Positions 1-8,325 of a stretch of DNA of 56,731 nt are shown here, one piece after another. Location of the stretch: NCBI GenBank assembly GCA_024399615.1, contig JAKSNQ010000002.1:1-56731 (forward strand), read 5' to 3'. The DNA is from Paludibacteraceae bacterium (lineage in GTDB: Bacteria; Bacteroidota; Bacteroidia; Bacteroidales; Paludibacteraceae). The translations under genes and the position numbers were made by a program. The notes under the pieces are model-generated. The model did not search any database. It was not told where the DNA came from and saw nothing but the letters and a program-made list of their open reading frames with translations. Positions within the stretch are counted from its first letter, which is position 1; each line of letters begins with the position of its first letter.

Positions 1-250
1 TAACAATTAACGGGCAAAGCCCTAATTAACGGGCAAGCCCTAATTAACAATTAACGGGCAAAGCCCTAATTAACGGGCAAGCCCTAATTAACAATTAACA
101 ATTAACAATTAACGCCCTGAAGGGCTATTAACAATTAACGGGCAAGCCCTAATTAACAATTAACAATTAACGGGCAAGCCCTAATTAACAATTAACAATT
201 AACGGGCAAAGCCCTAATTAACAATTAACGCCTGAAGGGTACGTTATTGC
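1..250. repeat. Low-complexity intergenic repeat array
   Basis: The stretch is built from the heptamer AATTAAC, alone or in short runs, alternating with small palindromes GGGCAAGCCCT or GGGCAAAGCCCT (seven copies) and two related units with the core CCTGAAGGG. No reading frame is visible. Each GGGC-loop-GCCC unit could form a tiny hairpin. The array lies just 3' of the TlpA-like gene and may extend beyond the window. It is not a CRISPR: the units touch or overlap and there are no unique spacers. Its function is unknown; it may be a replication-slippage product. Confidence 0.85.
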
Positions 251-259
251 TATTTGTTA

Positions 260-1243
260 TTAGTCCTGCAAATGCAGAAGAACAGCTTCTTCGATGGCCG
301 TGCCGCGTAAGCCGCGAGCCAAGATGATACCATCTGCATCTATCATCAAAATCTCAGGAATACCCTTGATGCCATATGCGTCCGAGCCAATAGACTGCGC
401 ATTAAGAATCTGTGGATATGGGATACCATGTTCCTCGATCGCTTTGAGCGAAGCCTCAGGCGCATCCCATGTGGCTACTCCCAACACTTCGACTCCCTGA
501 TCCTTGTACCTTTGGTACACATCGATCAGGAAAGGTAACTCGCGCTTGCAAGGACCACACCACGAAGCCCAAAAATCGACAATAGTCAGTCGGTTCTTCC
601 CGCCGATATAGTCGCTCAGGCGCTGCGTCTCACCATTGTACTCCACCTCGATGTCGATATATGGTTGACCGACAGCAGAGTGCTTCACTATCGCCCAATT
701 CTCCAGAATCTTCTGTGTCAATCCGGGCTGTTTGGCCCCTTCTTCCAATAGGTCGAAGGCCGCTTCTGCTTCTTCCTGCTCAACAAACATGTCCAGGTAG
801 TAGAGCAGCAGACTTCCCAGGGCATCGTTGGTATGCAGCACGATGGCGTCGCTGATGATGGTGGCTACCGCGGCCTCGTTAGGCGCGTCTTCCAGTCGGG
901 TAAACAGCTGGTGCAGACTGTCGTTGAGCGGTGTGCCTGTGATAGTGCCATCGCCGGTCAGGTCCACCATGACAGTGCCCTGATCTCCAATAAACTCGTC
1001 ACGGAAACGGATGTCGGGAATAGACAGGCGATAGACCTCGCCAACAGCGGCCGTGGTCTGCCAGTGTGCTACTCCGTTCGTTATCATGACAGAATCAACC
1101 ATTGTGCCTTTGTCCGCCAGATTGCAGATGTAAGCCATGGCTTGTAGTGATGAGTCGGCCTGAATGTCAATAATCACATTCGTTTGCTTTTGGCAAGCCA
1201 CCAGGGCCAGCGCTACCATTGAGAAAAAAAGAATACGTTTCAT
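260..1243 (-). CDS. TlpA-like thiol:disulfide lipoprotein (thioredoxin fold)
   Basis: The product has 327 residues. The N-terminus is a lipoprotein signal with lipobox LVAC (Cys17), so it should be anchored in the cell envelope. Residues about 20-110 look like the DUF4369-type N-terminal domain seen in many Bacteroidota thioredoxin-like lipoproteins. Residues about 195-327 form a TlpA/ResA thioredoxin fold with the redox motif WCGPC (Cys229 and Cys232) and a late cis-proline stretch around GIPEILMI. By family it should reduce or exchange disulfides of periplasmic proteins; the specific partner is not visible. It lies downstream of the GH5 gene on the same strand, 42 bases apart, and that gap carries an end-like sequence of the repeat element found at 47761-48086. 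Confidence 0.88.
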   Translation of the reverse strand: MKRILFFSMVALALVACQKQTNVIIDIQADSSLQAMAYICNLADKGTMVDSVMITNGVAHWQTTAAVGEVYRLSIPDIRFRDEFIGDQGTVMVDLTGDGTITGTPLNDSLHQLFTRLEDAPNEAAVATIISDAIVLHTNDALGSLLLYYLDMFVEQEEAEAAFDLLEEGAKQPGLTQKILENWAIVKHSAVGQPYIDIEVEYNGETQRLSDYIGGKNRLTIVDFWASWCGPCKRELPFLIDVYQRYKDQGVEVLGVATWDAPEASLKAIEEHGIPYPQILNAQSIGSDAYGIKGIPEILMIDADGIILARGLRGTAIEEAVLLHLQD

Positions 1244-1258
1244 GTCTATGTGTTAATA

Positions 1259-1284
1259 AGGAGTGTTCTAAAAAGTCCCCGTTT
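1259..1284. mobile_element. Possible degenerate end of a MITE/IS element
   Basis: The sequence from 1260 (ggagtgttctaa) matches the terminal inverted repeat of the element at 47761-48086 at 11 of 12 positions. It is followed by a short block (gtccccgttta) that resembles a block just inside the right end of that element (gccccgttta). Only about 26 bases are recognisable, wedged between the GH5 stop codon and the TlpA-like gene. The reading as a remnant is an inference from this short match. Confidence 0.4.
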
Positions 1285-1285
1285 A

Positions 1286-2584
1286 TCATTTGGTGCTCTG
1301 CGCATCTATGCGGAGCTGCATGTTGCGAATGTAGGTGGTGTCTATTCGACAATGCGTTCGTGGGCAGTTGTCCAAGATATCGAAGATGGCCTTGTGTATG
1401 GTGGCATAATCCATTCCCTCGCGCCCGCGCAGGTCGCGTATAGAAAAATAGGTGTAGTGGTCCGCCTCGGCATAGTCCATCACGTTTTGCCAATTGTCCG
1501 GTGCATCAAACCCGAGCCATGACTCGGCACGTCCGTCCTGTCCCATCTGCTCGGAATGTGCCATTTTCTTGTATGGCCAGAACGTGTAACCGATATTGTG
1601 CTCGCTCATGATGCTGCACATTTCCGCCACCCATGTGAGGGTGTTATGTCCGGTTTCGCCCATGTACATGCACAGCTGCGTGCTATCCCTCCAGTCGATG
1701 AAATCCTGTATTCCTTCCAGCGTGGATGGTTGTCCGTAGCGATGGCAGGTCCACATGATGTTATCATCAAAATGCCAGTCGGTGAACACTCCCCTGAAGG
1801 TACCGTTCCATTGTGCACCTCCCAACAGGATGATATGGTGCTGATCGACCTTGCGAATAGCGGCAACGGTACGCTTGTAGAGAGGCTCCAGTTGGGCATT
1901 CAGTTGGGCTAAATCCTGCTGGAAATAGTGCGCAATGGGTTCGTTTATCAGTTCGTAACCCAGGATCACCGGTTCGTCATGGTAACGCTCGGCTATCCTG
2001 GTCCAGATGTCCACGAAGAGCTGCCGGGAGGTCTCGGATACCATCAGCCAAGGGTAGCCATAGCTGTCATCGATATTATCTCCGGTCTGTCCTCCGGGCG
2101 CATCATGCATGTCCAGAATCAGTCGCAGATGATGGCGTCGGCACCATGCTATCGTGCTATCCATTCGTATGAATCCCTCCTCGGGATTGTTGTTTCCCAG
2201 ATAGTAATCGGTGGTAAAGAGCTTGTAGTGGAAGGGCAGTCGGATGGTGTTGGCCCCGGTAGCGGCGATGAAGCAGATGTCGTCCTCGGTGATATACTCC
2301 TCTTTCCATCTCTGCCAGAACCGTGCCGTCTCGTCCGGGCCTATCAGTTGGCAGAAGACCTGATCGATCTGAGCGGCCGCATTGCAGCGTCGGAAACGGA
2401 ACATATATCCCTCCGGGTTCAGCCAGTTCCCCAGATTGGTTCCGCGTATGAAAAATGTGTCGCCCTCGGCGTCAAGTATGTGTGCCCCGGCTACATGCAG
2501 ATAGTTGGGACCGGTTTCTGGCGTGACGGAGCAACCCGTCATGAGGAGCAGCAATGCTGCCAAAAACGGAAAGAATAGTTTCAT
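1286..2584 (-). CDS. Glycoside hydrolase family 5 (cellulase-like) lipoprotein
   Basis: The product has 432 residues with a lipoprotein signal peptide ending MTGC (Cys18). The (beta/alpha)8 catalytic domain runs from about residue 25 to 400. Signatures visible are RGTNLGNW near the start, an RLPFHY strand, the acid/base glutamate in ELINEP (Glu215) and the nucleophile in MGETG (Glu310). By family it hydrolyses a beta-linked polysaccharide or glucoside; the exact substrate cannot be read. The signal suggests it faces the periplasm or outer surface. It lies downstream of rpsO after a clear terminator. No transporter pair is adjacent, so it is not an obvious part of a polysaccharide utilization locus here. 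Confidence 0.88.
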   Translation of the reverse strand: MKLFFPFLAALLLLMTGCSVTPETGPNYLHVAGAHILDAEGDTFFIRGTNLGNWLNPEGYMFRFRRCNAAAQIDQVFCQLIGPDETARFWQRWKEEYITEDDICFIAATGANTIRLPFHYKLFTTDYYLGNNNPEEGFIRMDSTIAWCRRHHLRLILDMHDAPGGQTGDNIDDSYGYPWLMVSETSRQLFVDIWTRIAERYHDEPVILGYELINEPIAHYFQQDLAQLNAQLEPLYKRTVAAIRKVDQHHIILLGGAQWNGTFRGVFTDWHFDDNIMWTCHRYGQPSTLEGIQDFIDWRDSTQLCMYMGETGHNTLTWVAEMCSIMSEHNIGYTFWPYKKMAHSEQMGQDGRAESWLGFDAPDNWQNVMDYAEADHYTYFSIRDLRGREGMDYATIHKAIFDILDNCPRTHCRIDTTYIRNMQLRIDAQSTK

Positions 2585-2627
2585 ACCTTTGAAAATGATG
2601 GTTCAGTAGAAGTGCATCTAAAAACAA

Positions 2628-2657
2628 AAATCGTCCGCCATGACAGACGGACGATTT
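2628..2657 (-). terminator. Rho-independent terminator of rpsO
   Basis: Arms aaatcgtccg (2628-2637) and cggacgattt (2648-2657) pair perfectly over ten bases. On the minus strand the hairpin is followed by a T-rich tract (complement of 2621-2630). It lies 16 bases after the rpsO stop codon. Confidence 0.85.
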
Positions 2658-2673
2658 CCTTTCTCGCCAAGTA

Positions 2674-2943
2674 TTACTTACGAATACCAAGAGCCTTGAT
2701 GATAGCGCGATAACGCTCGATGTCCTGAGCCTTCAGGTAGTCAAGCATAGAACGACGCTTACCAACGAGTGCAGCCAATGCATGAGCGGTACCTACGTCC
2801 TTGTGGTTCTTCTTCATATGCTCCGTCAAGTGCTTGATACGGAAGGTGAAGAGTGCGATCTGGCTCTCAGCAGAGCCGGTGTTCTTGGCATCGTTGCCAT
2901 ACTGAGCAAAAATCTCAGCTTTTTTTGCGGAATCCAAATACAT
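2674..2943 (-). CDS. rpsO: 30S ribosomal protein uS15
   Basis: The product has 89 residues, the usual length of uS15, which binds the central domain of 16S rRNA early in 30S assembly. Recognisable blocks are the TGSAESQIA stretch and LVGKRRSMLDYL near the C-terminus. The gene is monocistronic: it has its own promoter (3065-3096) and a terminator directly after the stop. The ATG at 2943 has no Shine-Dalgarno sequence. The leader of about 115 bases contains a hairpin that could serve autoregulation (see separate entry). Confidence 0.97.
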   Translation of the reverse strand: MYLDSAKKAEIFAQYGNDAKNTGSAESQIALFTFRIKHLTEHMKKNHKDVGTAHALAALVGKRRSMLDYLKAQDIERYRAIIKALGIRK

Positions 2944-2975
2944 GGTAGTTGTGTAATAAAAATGTTAAACGATGA

Positions 2976-3010
2976 TGCCCTTGTGGTAACCTGACGTATG
3001 CACAAAGGCA
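2976..3010 (-). promoter_or_regulatory. Hairpin in the rpsO leader, candidate S15 autoregulatory site
   Basis: Arms 2976-2985 (tgcccttgtg) and 3001-3010 (cacaaaggca) pair at nine of ten positions around a 15-base loop, inside the predicted rpsO 5' leader. In several bacterial groups uS15 represses its own mRNA through leader structures that differ between lineages. That this hairpin does so is an inference. Confidence 0.4.
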
Positions 3011-3064
3011 CATTTATAAATCATTTTGTGCTCTCGCCGAAGCGCATAACTCCAAAATGCGCTG

Positions 3065-3096
3065 CAAAGGTACAGCTTTTTTTTGAAATGACCAAA
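3065..3096 (-). promoter_or_regulatory. Promoter of rpsO (extended Bacteroidota type)
   Basis: Read on the minus strand: -33 box TTTG (3093-3096) within TTTGGTCATTTCA, a 20-base spacer, and -7 box TACCTTTG (3065-3072) followed by CAGC. Start of transcription is expected near 3059. It belongs to a group of six near-identical promoters in this window. Confidence 0.85.
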
Positions 3097-3173
3097 TTTT
3101 TTGGCGAAATAGTTGCGGGAACATCTGATTTTTGTCCCGTTACCGCTCGCCGAGAGCAGACAATAGTCGTTGA

Positions 3174-3926
3174 TTAGCGTGCCGCGATGATAGCCTCGAA
3201 CTTCTCAGCTACCAATGCAGCGCCACCAATCAGGCCACCGTCGATGTCAGGGCAAGAGAAGAGCTCTGCTGCATTCTTCTCGTTGCATGAACCACCATAG
3301 AGGATAGTCGTGTCGTCTGCAACCTGAGCGTCGTACTTCTCAGCTACGAGTGAACGGATGTATGCGTGAATCTCCTGTGCCTGCTCAGGAGTAGCAGTCA
3401 GGCCGGTACCGATAGCCCATACAGGTTCGTAAGCGAGCGTGATATTCTTCCACTCCTCAGCGGTGAGGTTAAATACAGATCCCTCGAGTTGTGCCTTAAC
3501 GACTTCGTTCTGCTTGCCAGCTTCGCGCTCCTCTTTTACCTCGCCGATGCAGAAGATCACCTTGAGGTTGTTGGCGAGTGCCAGTTTCACTTTCTCAGCG
3601 AGCACAGCATAGTCCTCGTGATAGTATGCACGACGCTCAGAGTGGCCCAAGATGCAGTACTCAGCGCCGGTAGAAGCCACCATCGCAGCAGATACCTCAC
3701 CGGTGTAAGCACCCTTCTCCTTGTCAGCGCAGTTCTCAGCAGCCACCTTGATAGCAGAGTCCTTCAGGAGCTCAGCTACAGTTGCCAAGTGGATGAATGG
3801 TGTGCCGATTACGACAGCACAATTAGGGTTCTTAACGTCATTTTTCAGTTCGGTAGCCAGAGCTACACCTTCTTGCAGGGTCTTGTTCATTTTCCAGTTG
3901 CCTGCAACCATTTTGATTCTTGCCAT
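3174..3926 (-). CDS. tpiA: Triosephosphate isomerase
   Basis: The product has 250 residues, the family's usual length. It interconverts dihydroxyacetone phosphate and glyceraldehyde 3-phosphate in glycolysis and gluconeogenesis, in the cytosol. Visible catalytic elements are the lysine in GNWKMN, the histidine in ILGHSERR and the glutamate in [11 protein letters not shown] (the loop that closes over the substrate). The phosphate-binding ends GGS and GGLIGGAAL are also present. It is the last gene of a probable operon with the DoxX-family gene 33 bases upstream; no separate promoter is obvious. Confidence 0.97.
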   Translation of the reverse strand: MARIKMVAGNWKMNKTLQEGVALATELKNDVKNPNCAVVIGTPFIHLATVAELLKDSAIKVAAENCADKEKGAYTGEVSAAMVASTGAEYCILGHSERRAYYHEDYAVLAEKVKLALANNLKVIFCIGEVKEEREAGKQNEVVKAQLEGSVFNLTAEEWKNITLAYEPVWAIGTGLTATPEQAQEIHAYIRSLVAEKYDAQVADDTTILYGGSCNEKNAAELFSCPDIDGGLIGGAALVAEKFEAIIAAR

Positions 3927-3959
3927 AATAAATTTATTTTTAAAATGTTAAATTATTGA

Positions 3960-5063
3960 TTATCGATTTCTTAAATTATATTTGTCCATAACGATACCAT
4001 TCTGCATGGTGACGATACCGGGATTGGCTCGCACGATGGTCTTAAGCGTGACAGGGTCGCATGAGTAAACAGGGTAGTCATAGCCGGTAGCCAGACGGAA
4101 TGCCTCAATCTCCTCTTCGCCCGAACCTGTGATGAGGTAGAATGGCCGGTCGTTAGCCTCGGCCTCGGCCGCCATCTCGTTGAGTCGGGTCGCCTGACGC
4201 AGGTCGGTCTTCTCGACCTTGTAGAGGATAGCCAATGTCACTTCGCGCTCGTCGTAGAGCACATCATCGGTGATGTCCTCATAGTCCTCATCGTAGATGA
4301 TGAAATCGTGAACAGGCGCCTCGTAGCCCTTCTTGATGAGTGTGGATTTTTGGTCAACAAAAGTCCATGAGGGGTCATCTTTCGGGTAATCGGCCAAGGT
4401 GAACTCCTGCTCCACGCCATCTTTCGCATAGATAAAGGTGATGGCATATTCGTCTTGTGGTGCTCCCTCGGGAATCTCCATCAGTTCGGGGATGTTGTTT
4501 CCGATGCGGTACGGACGGAAATCCATAACCGGCAGATGGGTGCGGCTGAAGGCCATGAATCCCATCACAAAACCGAGCGCCAAGCAGCAGATGCCGAGTT
4601 CGACAACCGGCGTGAACAGGCGCGGAATGTACTTGCGCGTCAGCAGCAAAACCGCCACGAGCACGAGGAGCACGATGTTTTTCCAGAAGGTCTGCCAATT
4701 GGTGAGCACCAACGCGTCGCCGAAACACCCACAGTCGGACACGGGGTTCTCCAGCGCGATGTAGAGCGTGAGTGGCGTCATGAAGAGCATCATCGCCAAG
4801 GCCAGCCATGAGGTGACTTTGGTCCACACATTGGTCAGCAGGAGCACACCGAGCACAAACTCGAATGCAATGAGGCCCCATGCCGCTACTTCTGCCAGAG
4901 GGGTCAGCGAGGTGAAGAATCCGCCGAAAGCGTTGAGATAATCCTCAATCTTGTAGGTGGTGCCCAGAGGGTCGATGGCTTTGACAAAACCGGAGAAAAT
5001 AAAGGTTATGCCCAGCAGTACACGGGCGATGGAACCGATGAAGTGGAGTGGTTTATTGTTCAT
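3960..5063 (-). CDS. DoxX/MauE-family membrane protein with degenerate thioredoxin-like C-terminus
   Basis: The preferred start is the ATG at 5063, giving 367 residues beginning MNNKPLHFIG; it overlaps the upstream DUF1599 gene by 11 bases, a sign of coupling. A longer reading from 5165 is possible but adds a poor N-terminus. The first 190 residues hold four to five membrane segments of the DoxX/MauE type, with a CGCFG motif in a loop after the third. The C-terminal half is soluble. Its last 60 residues (FYLITGSG through RANPGIVTMQNG) look like the end of a thioredoxin fold but lack a CxxC. The family is often tied to redox or sulfur handling at the membrane; the exact role is unknown. Confidence 0.75.
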   Translation of the reverse strand: MNNKPLHFIGSIARVLLGITFIFSGFVKAIDPLGTTYKIEDYLNAFGGFFTSLTPLAEVAAWGLIAFEFVLGVLLLTNVWTKVTSWLALAMMLFMTPLTLYIALENPVSDCGCFGDALVLTNWQTFWKNIVLLVLVAVLLLTRKYIPRLFTPVVELGICCLALGFVMGFMAFSRTHLPVMDFRPYRIGNNIPELMEIPEGAPQDEYAITFIYAKDGVEQEFTLADYPKDDPSWTFVDQKSTLIKKGYEAPVHDFIIYDEDYEDITDDVLYDEREVTLAILYKVEKTDLRQATRLNEMAAEAEANDRPFYLITGSGEEEIEAFRLATGYDYPVYSCDPVTLKTIVRANPGIVTMQNGIVMDKYNLRNR

Positions 5064-5598
5064 TTTCCAGCATTTTGATAAGGTAAAAAACAGAATAGTT
5101 GAGCATGTCAAAATAGTTTCCGTCAGCCCCTTCGGAGATGAGTGTTTGACCATCGTTTGCCGCAATCTGCTTGTTTCGATTGATCTTGGTGAGGATGATG
5201 TCGGTCAGGGAGGAGGGTAACATGTCGCGCCATGCCTCGCCGTAGTCGTGATTTTTTTTCATCATCAGCGCTTTGGCTTCGCCTGCATACTTGTCATAGA
5301 GGGCAGTTGCTTCTTCGGCAGACATGTCCACGGTATCGGCATAGCCTTTCTCGAGCTGAATGAGTCCCATGATGGAATAGTTGACGATGGCCATCAGTTC
5401 TCCCTGAATGCTATCGCCGATGAGGTTGACCCCGGTGGTCTCGATGGTGCGAATGCGCTTGGCCTTGATGAAGAGTTGGTCATTGACGGTCTGTGGACGC
5501 ATGATTCGCCATGATGGACCATAATCCTTCATCTTCAGCACGTACACCTTGCGGCAGCTGTCAATCACCTGATCGTATTGTTTGCTTGTATTTGGCAT
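5053..5598 (-). CDS. DUF1599 domain protein (internally duplicated)
   Basis: The product has 181 residues and matches the conserved Bacteroidota DUF1599 family, whose biochemical function is not established. The protein is a tandem duplication: KDYGPSWRIMRP near residue 25 aligns with HDYGEAWRDMLP near residue 120, each followed by a helix with a lysine/arginine-rich end (KAKRIRTIE and KINRNKQIA). The HDYG-type motif recalls MazG-like nucleotide pyrophosphohydrolases, but the similarity is too weak for a functional claim. It sits 43 bases after hisS and overlaps the DoxX-family gene by 11 bases. Likely cytosolic. Confidence 0.75.
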   Translation of the reverse strand: MPNTSKQYDQVIDSCRKVYVLKMKDYGPSWRIMRPQTVNDQLFIKAKRIRTIETTGVNLIGDSIQGELMAIVNYSIMGLIQLEKGYADTVDMSAEEATALYDKYAGEAKALMMKKNHDYGEAWRDMLPSSLTDIILTKINRNKQIAANDGQTLISEGADGNYFDMLNYSVFYLIKMLENEQ

Positions 5599-5641
5599 GT
5601 TGTTTGGTTGTTTAGCCCGAGGACGGTAGGAAAGGGGGCGT

Positions 5642-7012
5642 TCAGCCCTTCATTATCTCGAGCAGTTGTGAGAGTGTGACTTTGCGCTGCTCGCCGGAGG
5701 TCATGTTTTTCAGCATCACCACCTGCTCAGCCATCTCGTCCCCTCCTACGATAGCGACGAATGGGATGGCCTTGCTGTCGGCGTAACCCATCTGTTTTTT
5801 CATCTTGGTAGCTTCGGGGAAGACCTCCACGTTGAGTCCCTCCGCACGGAGTTGCTTTGCCCACGTGAGTGCGTATCGCAGTTCGTCGGTACCGAATGTA
5901 GCGAAAAGCAGCTGTGTGCTCTGAAGCACATCTTGTGGATAGAGGTCCAGTTCCGTCAGCACATCGTAGATACGATCCGCACCAAACGAGATGCCTACAC
6001 CCGACACACCCGGCATTCCGAAGATGCCGGTAAGGTTGTCGTATCGTCCACCGCCGGTGATAGAGCCCATCTGCACATCCAGCGCCTTCACCTCAAAGAT
6101 GGCTCCGGTATAGTAGTTCAAACCGCGTGCCAAGGTCAGGTCCAACTCGATGTTCAGGTTGACCCCTGCAGCCTCACACAGTCCAAAGATGGTCTCTGTC
6201 TCCTCTATACCCTTGACTCCCGTCTCGCTGCCGGCCAGTACCGTGCGCAGAGTCGCCAGCTTGTCGGCATTGGTGCCGCTCAGCGCCAGGATAGGCTGCA
6301 GGGCCTCCACTGCCTCTTGGCTCAATCCCTTGCTCAGCAACTCTTCGTTCACCTTGTCGAGGCCAATCTTGTCCATCTTGTCGATGGCCACGGTGATGTC
6401 CACAATGCGCTCAGGGCAGCCGATGTACTCGGCAATGCCGGCCAAAATCTTGCGGTTGTTCAGTTTCAGACAAACGCGTATGCCGAGGCGGCGATACACC
6501 TCCTCTACGATCTGAATCAACTCCAGTTCGCTGACCAGCGAGTCTGTTCCCACGACGTCAACGTCGCACTGGTAAAACTCGCGATAGCGCCCTTTCTGTG
6601 GGCGGTCTGCTCGCCATACCGGCTGGATCTGATAGCGCTTGAACGGAAAACTGATATCATTGCGGTACTGTGTGACGAAGCGCGCGAAAGGTACGGTGAG
6701 GTCGTAACGCAGACCTTTCTCGCTCACCTTGCCGGTAAGTGCACCGATGGTTTGGGTCTGTAGTGCTTCGCCATCGAGGGCGGCTTTCCAGTCTCCCGAG
6801 TTGAGAATCTTAAACAAGAGTTTGTCTCCCTCTTCGCCGTACTTGCCCATCAGGGTGGACAGGTTTTCAAGAGCAGGTGTCTCGATCTGCTGAAAACCAT
6901 ACAGACGGAAAACGGATTTGATTGTGTCGAAAATATAGTTGCGACGTGCCATCTGCAGTGGCGAAAAGTCGCGCGTGCCCTTAGGAATAGAGGGCTTGGT
7001 AATCTGAGCCAT
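5642..7012 (-). CDS. hisS: Histidine--tRNA ligase
   Basis: The product has 456 residues, near the family's usual length. It charges tRNA-His with histidine in the cytosol. Class II motif 2 is seen in [15 protein letters not shown]; the histidine-specific block appears as ARGLNYYTG; motif 3 is in [10 protein letters not shown]. The C-terminal 100 residues form the anticodon-binding domain ([18 protein letters not shown]). It lies 46 bases after the Kdo-transferase gene and 43 bases before the DUF1599 gene, suggesting one transcript. A short hairpin in the 7034-7053 gap lacks a T-run and is unlikely to stop transcription. Confidence 0.97.
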   Translation of the reverse strand: MAQITKPSIPKGTRDFSPLQMARRNYIFDTIKSVFRLYGFQQIETPALENLSTLMGKYGEEGDKLLFKILNSGDWKAALDGEALQTQTIGALTGKVSEKGLRYDLTVPFARFVTQYRNDISFPFKRYQIQPVWRADRPQKGRYREFYQCDVDVVGTDSLVSELELIQIVEEVYRRLGIRVCLKLNNRKILAGIAEYIGCPERIVDITVAIDKMDKIGLDKVNEELLSKGLSQEAVEALQPILALSGTNADKLATLRTVLAGSETGVKGIEETETIFGLCEAAGVNLNIELDLTLARGLNYYTGAIFEVKALDVQMGSITGGGRYDNLTGIFGMPGVSGVGISFGADRIYDVLTELDLYPQDVLQSTQLLFATFGTDELRYALTWAKQLRAEGLNVEVFPEATKMKKQMGYADSKAIPFVAIVGGDEMAEQVVMLKNMTSGEQRKVTLSQLLEIMKG

Positions 7013-7058
7013 GAGTTAATAATGTATGATTTAGCGGGGACCCAAAGTCCCCCGTTGG

Positions 7059-8183
7059 TTATCGTAGTGTAGCGTCGAGGATGGTGTCGGAAGTGCCGAT
7101 ATCCTCGAGGATATATCGCTTGGCATTGGCACCTATCGTCTCGTGCTCGGCAAGCGCATGACTGAGTGCGTTCTCCAGCGAGCGACTGTCTTTTACACAG
7201 ATGGCGCCTCCCTGTTCCAACAGGTGGACGGCCTCTCGTGAGTGGCGATAATGTGTGCCAAAGATTACGGGCAGGGACTGCGCCGCCGGTTCTACCACGT
7301 TGTGTACCCCCTGGTCAAACCCTCCGCCGATATATGCTACATGTCCGTAACGATAGCATAATGCGAGGTTGACCGGTTTGTCAATCAGTAGCGTCTGGCA
7401 GGCTGTGAGGTTCTGCATAGTAGCCTGCGAAAGGCGAACAAAGCGTCCCTGAAACAAGTTGAAGATGAAGTGTATGTGCTCGTCGGATATGTCGTGAGGC
7501 GCCAGCACCAGCTTGAGTTCGGGATGCTCGTGCATATATTCGGCCAACAGCCGCTCGTCGCTTGGCCAGGTGTCCGCGGCTACAATCAACTGATGGCTGA
7601 CAGGCAGGATGATGCTGTCTGGGGTGACGCGTGGTTCGACAAATCGCTCCAGCTGAATGACCTCCCGCCGCTGCGTGCTCAGGTCGTATGCGCGATCAAC
7701 GAGTGTGTTGCCGGCTACGATTGTGTTGGTAATCTTTTGGTTTTCCAGACGGTCGCGTGAGGCCTCGTCTTGCACAAAAATGATATTGAAGCACTTCAGG
7801 GTCTTGCGCTCAGACCATCTGCTCCATCGCATACTGCTGTGTCTCTCGCCAATCAGGGCATTCAGCAGATAGACTTGCTGTTCGGCCTTGCGTAACGCAC
7901 GAATATATGCTTCTACATGGGCATATGATACGAAGAAAGCCATCTCAATCTTCGTGTTTTCGAGCCATTGCTTCACATTCTTTCGGTTGGCCTTGGGGAG
8001 TACCTGCGCCTCGTCAATAAGCGAATCCGTCTTGTGCCGTTCACATGCTTCGGGAGAAGAGAAGGTGACAAGAATCCTCTTGTATCCATAGCGATGACGG
8101 ATGCGCTCCATCAGCGGATACACCTGTTCCCATTCGCTTTGCGAGGTTACGTGAAACCAGATATATGTATAATCTTGCGACAT
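7059..8183 (-). CDS. waaA: 3-deoxy-D-manno-octulosonic acid transferase (WaaA/KdtA family), short N-terminus
   Basis: The product has 374 residues, about 40 shorter than typical family members. The enzyme transfers Kdo from CMP-Kdo to lipid A precursor at the inner face of the cytoplasmic membrane. The C-terminal GT-B half is clear: GGGFDQGVHNVVEPAAQ followed by PVIFGTHYRHSREA. The N-terminal half begins directly with IWFHVTSQSEWEQ, which aligns with the family's WFHASLGEFEQ stretch and keeps the glutamate expected to act as catalytic base. The usual N-terminal membrane-anchor helix is missing and no in-frame upstream extension is available. The gene heads the minus-strand operon and shares a divergent promoter with tsaD. 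Confidence 0.85.
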   Translation of the reverse strand: MSQDYTYIWFHVTSQSEWEQVYPLMERIRHRYGYKRILVTFSSPEACERHKTDSLIDEAQVLPKANRKNVKQWLENTKIEMAFFVSYAHVEAYIRALRKAEQQVYLLNALIGERHSSMRWSRWSERKTLKCFNIIFVQDEASRDRLENQKITNTIVAGNTLVDRAYDLSTQRREVIQLERFVEPRVTPDSIILPVSHQLIVAADTWPSDERLLAEYMHEHPELKLVLAPHDISDEHIHFIFNLFQGRFVRLSQATMQNLTACQTLLIDKPVNLALCYRYGHVAYIGGGFDQGVHNVVEPAAQSLPVIFGTHYRHSREAVHLLEQGGAICVKDSRSLENALSHALAEHETIGANAKRYILEDIGTSDTILDATLR

Positions 8184-8294
8184 TATTTTATAAGATACAT
8201 GTGCCTACGCGGCAGGGTGAGCGAGCGCACCTGTGAGTGCGTATATGTGCCCGAATGTGCGCCTGCGTGCGCAGCGTATGTGCATATTTCGGTG

Positions 8295-8325
8295 CAAAGA
8301 TACACATTTTTTTGCATATATCAAA
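8295..8325 (-). promoter_or_regulatory. Promoter of the waaA-hisS operon
   Basis: Minus strand: -7 box TATCTTTG (8295-8302) and -33 box TTTG (8322-8325), spacer 19. Transcription should start near 8289. The leader of about 105 bases is rich in alternating GTGCGC-type sequence. The promoter overlaps that of tsaD on the other strand. Confidence 0.75.

Noticed and set aside
1-250. Possible CRISPR array
   Set aside because: The repeated units are 7-18 bases, touch each other and leave no unique spacers; no cas gene is near.
7034-7053. Terminator between the Kdo transferase and hisS genes
   Set aside because: The GC hairpin has no T-run on the minus strand, so it is unlikely to stop transcription.
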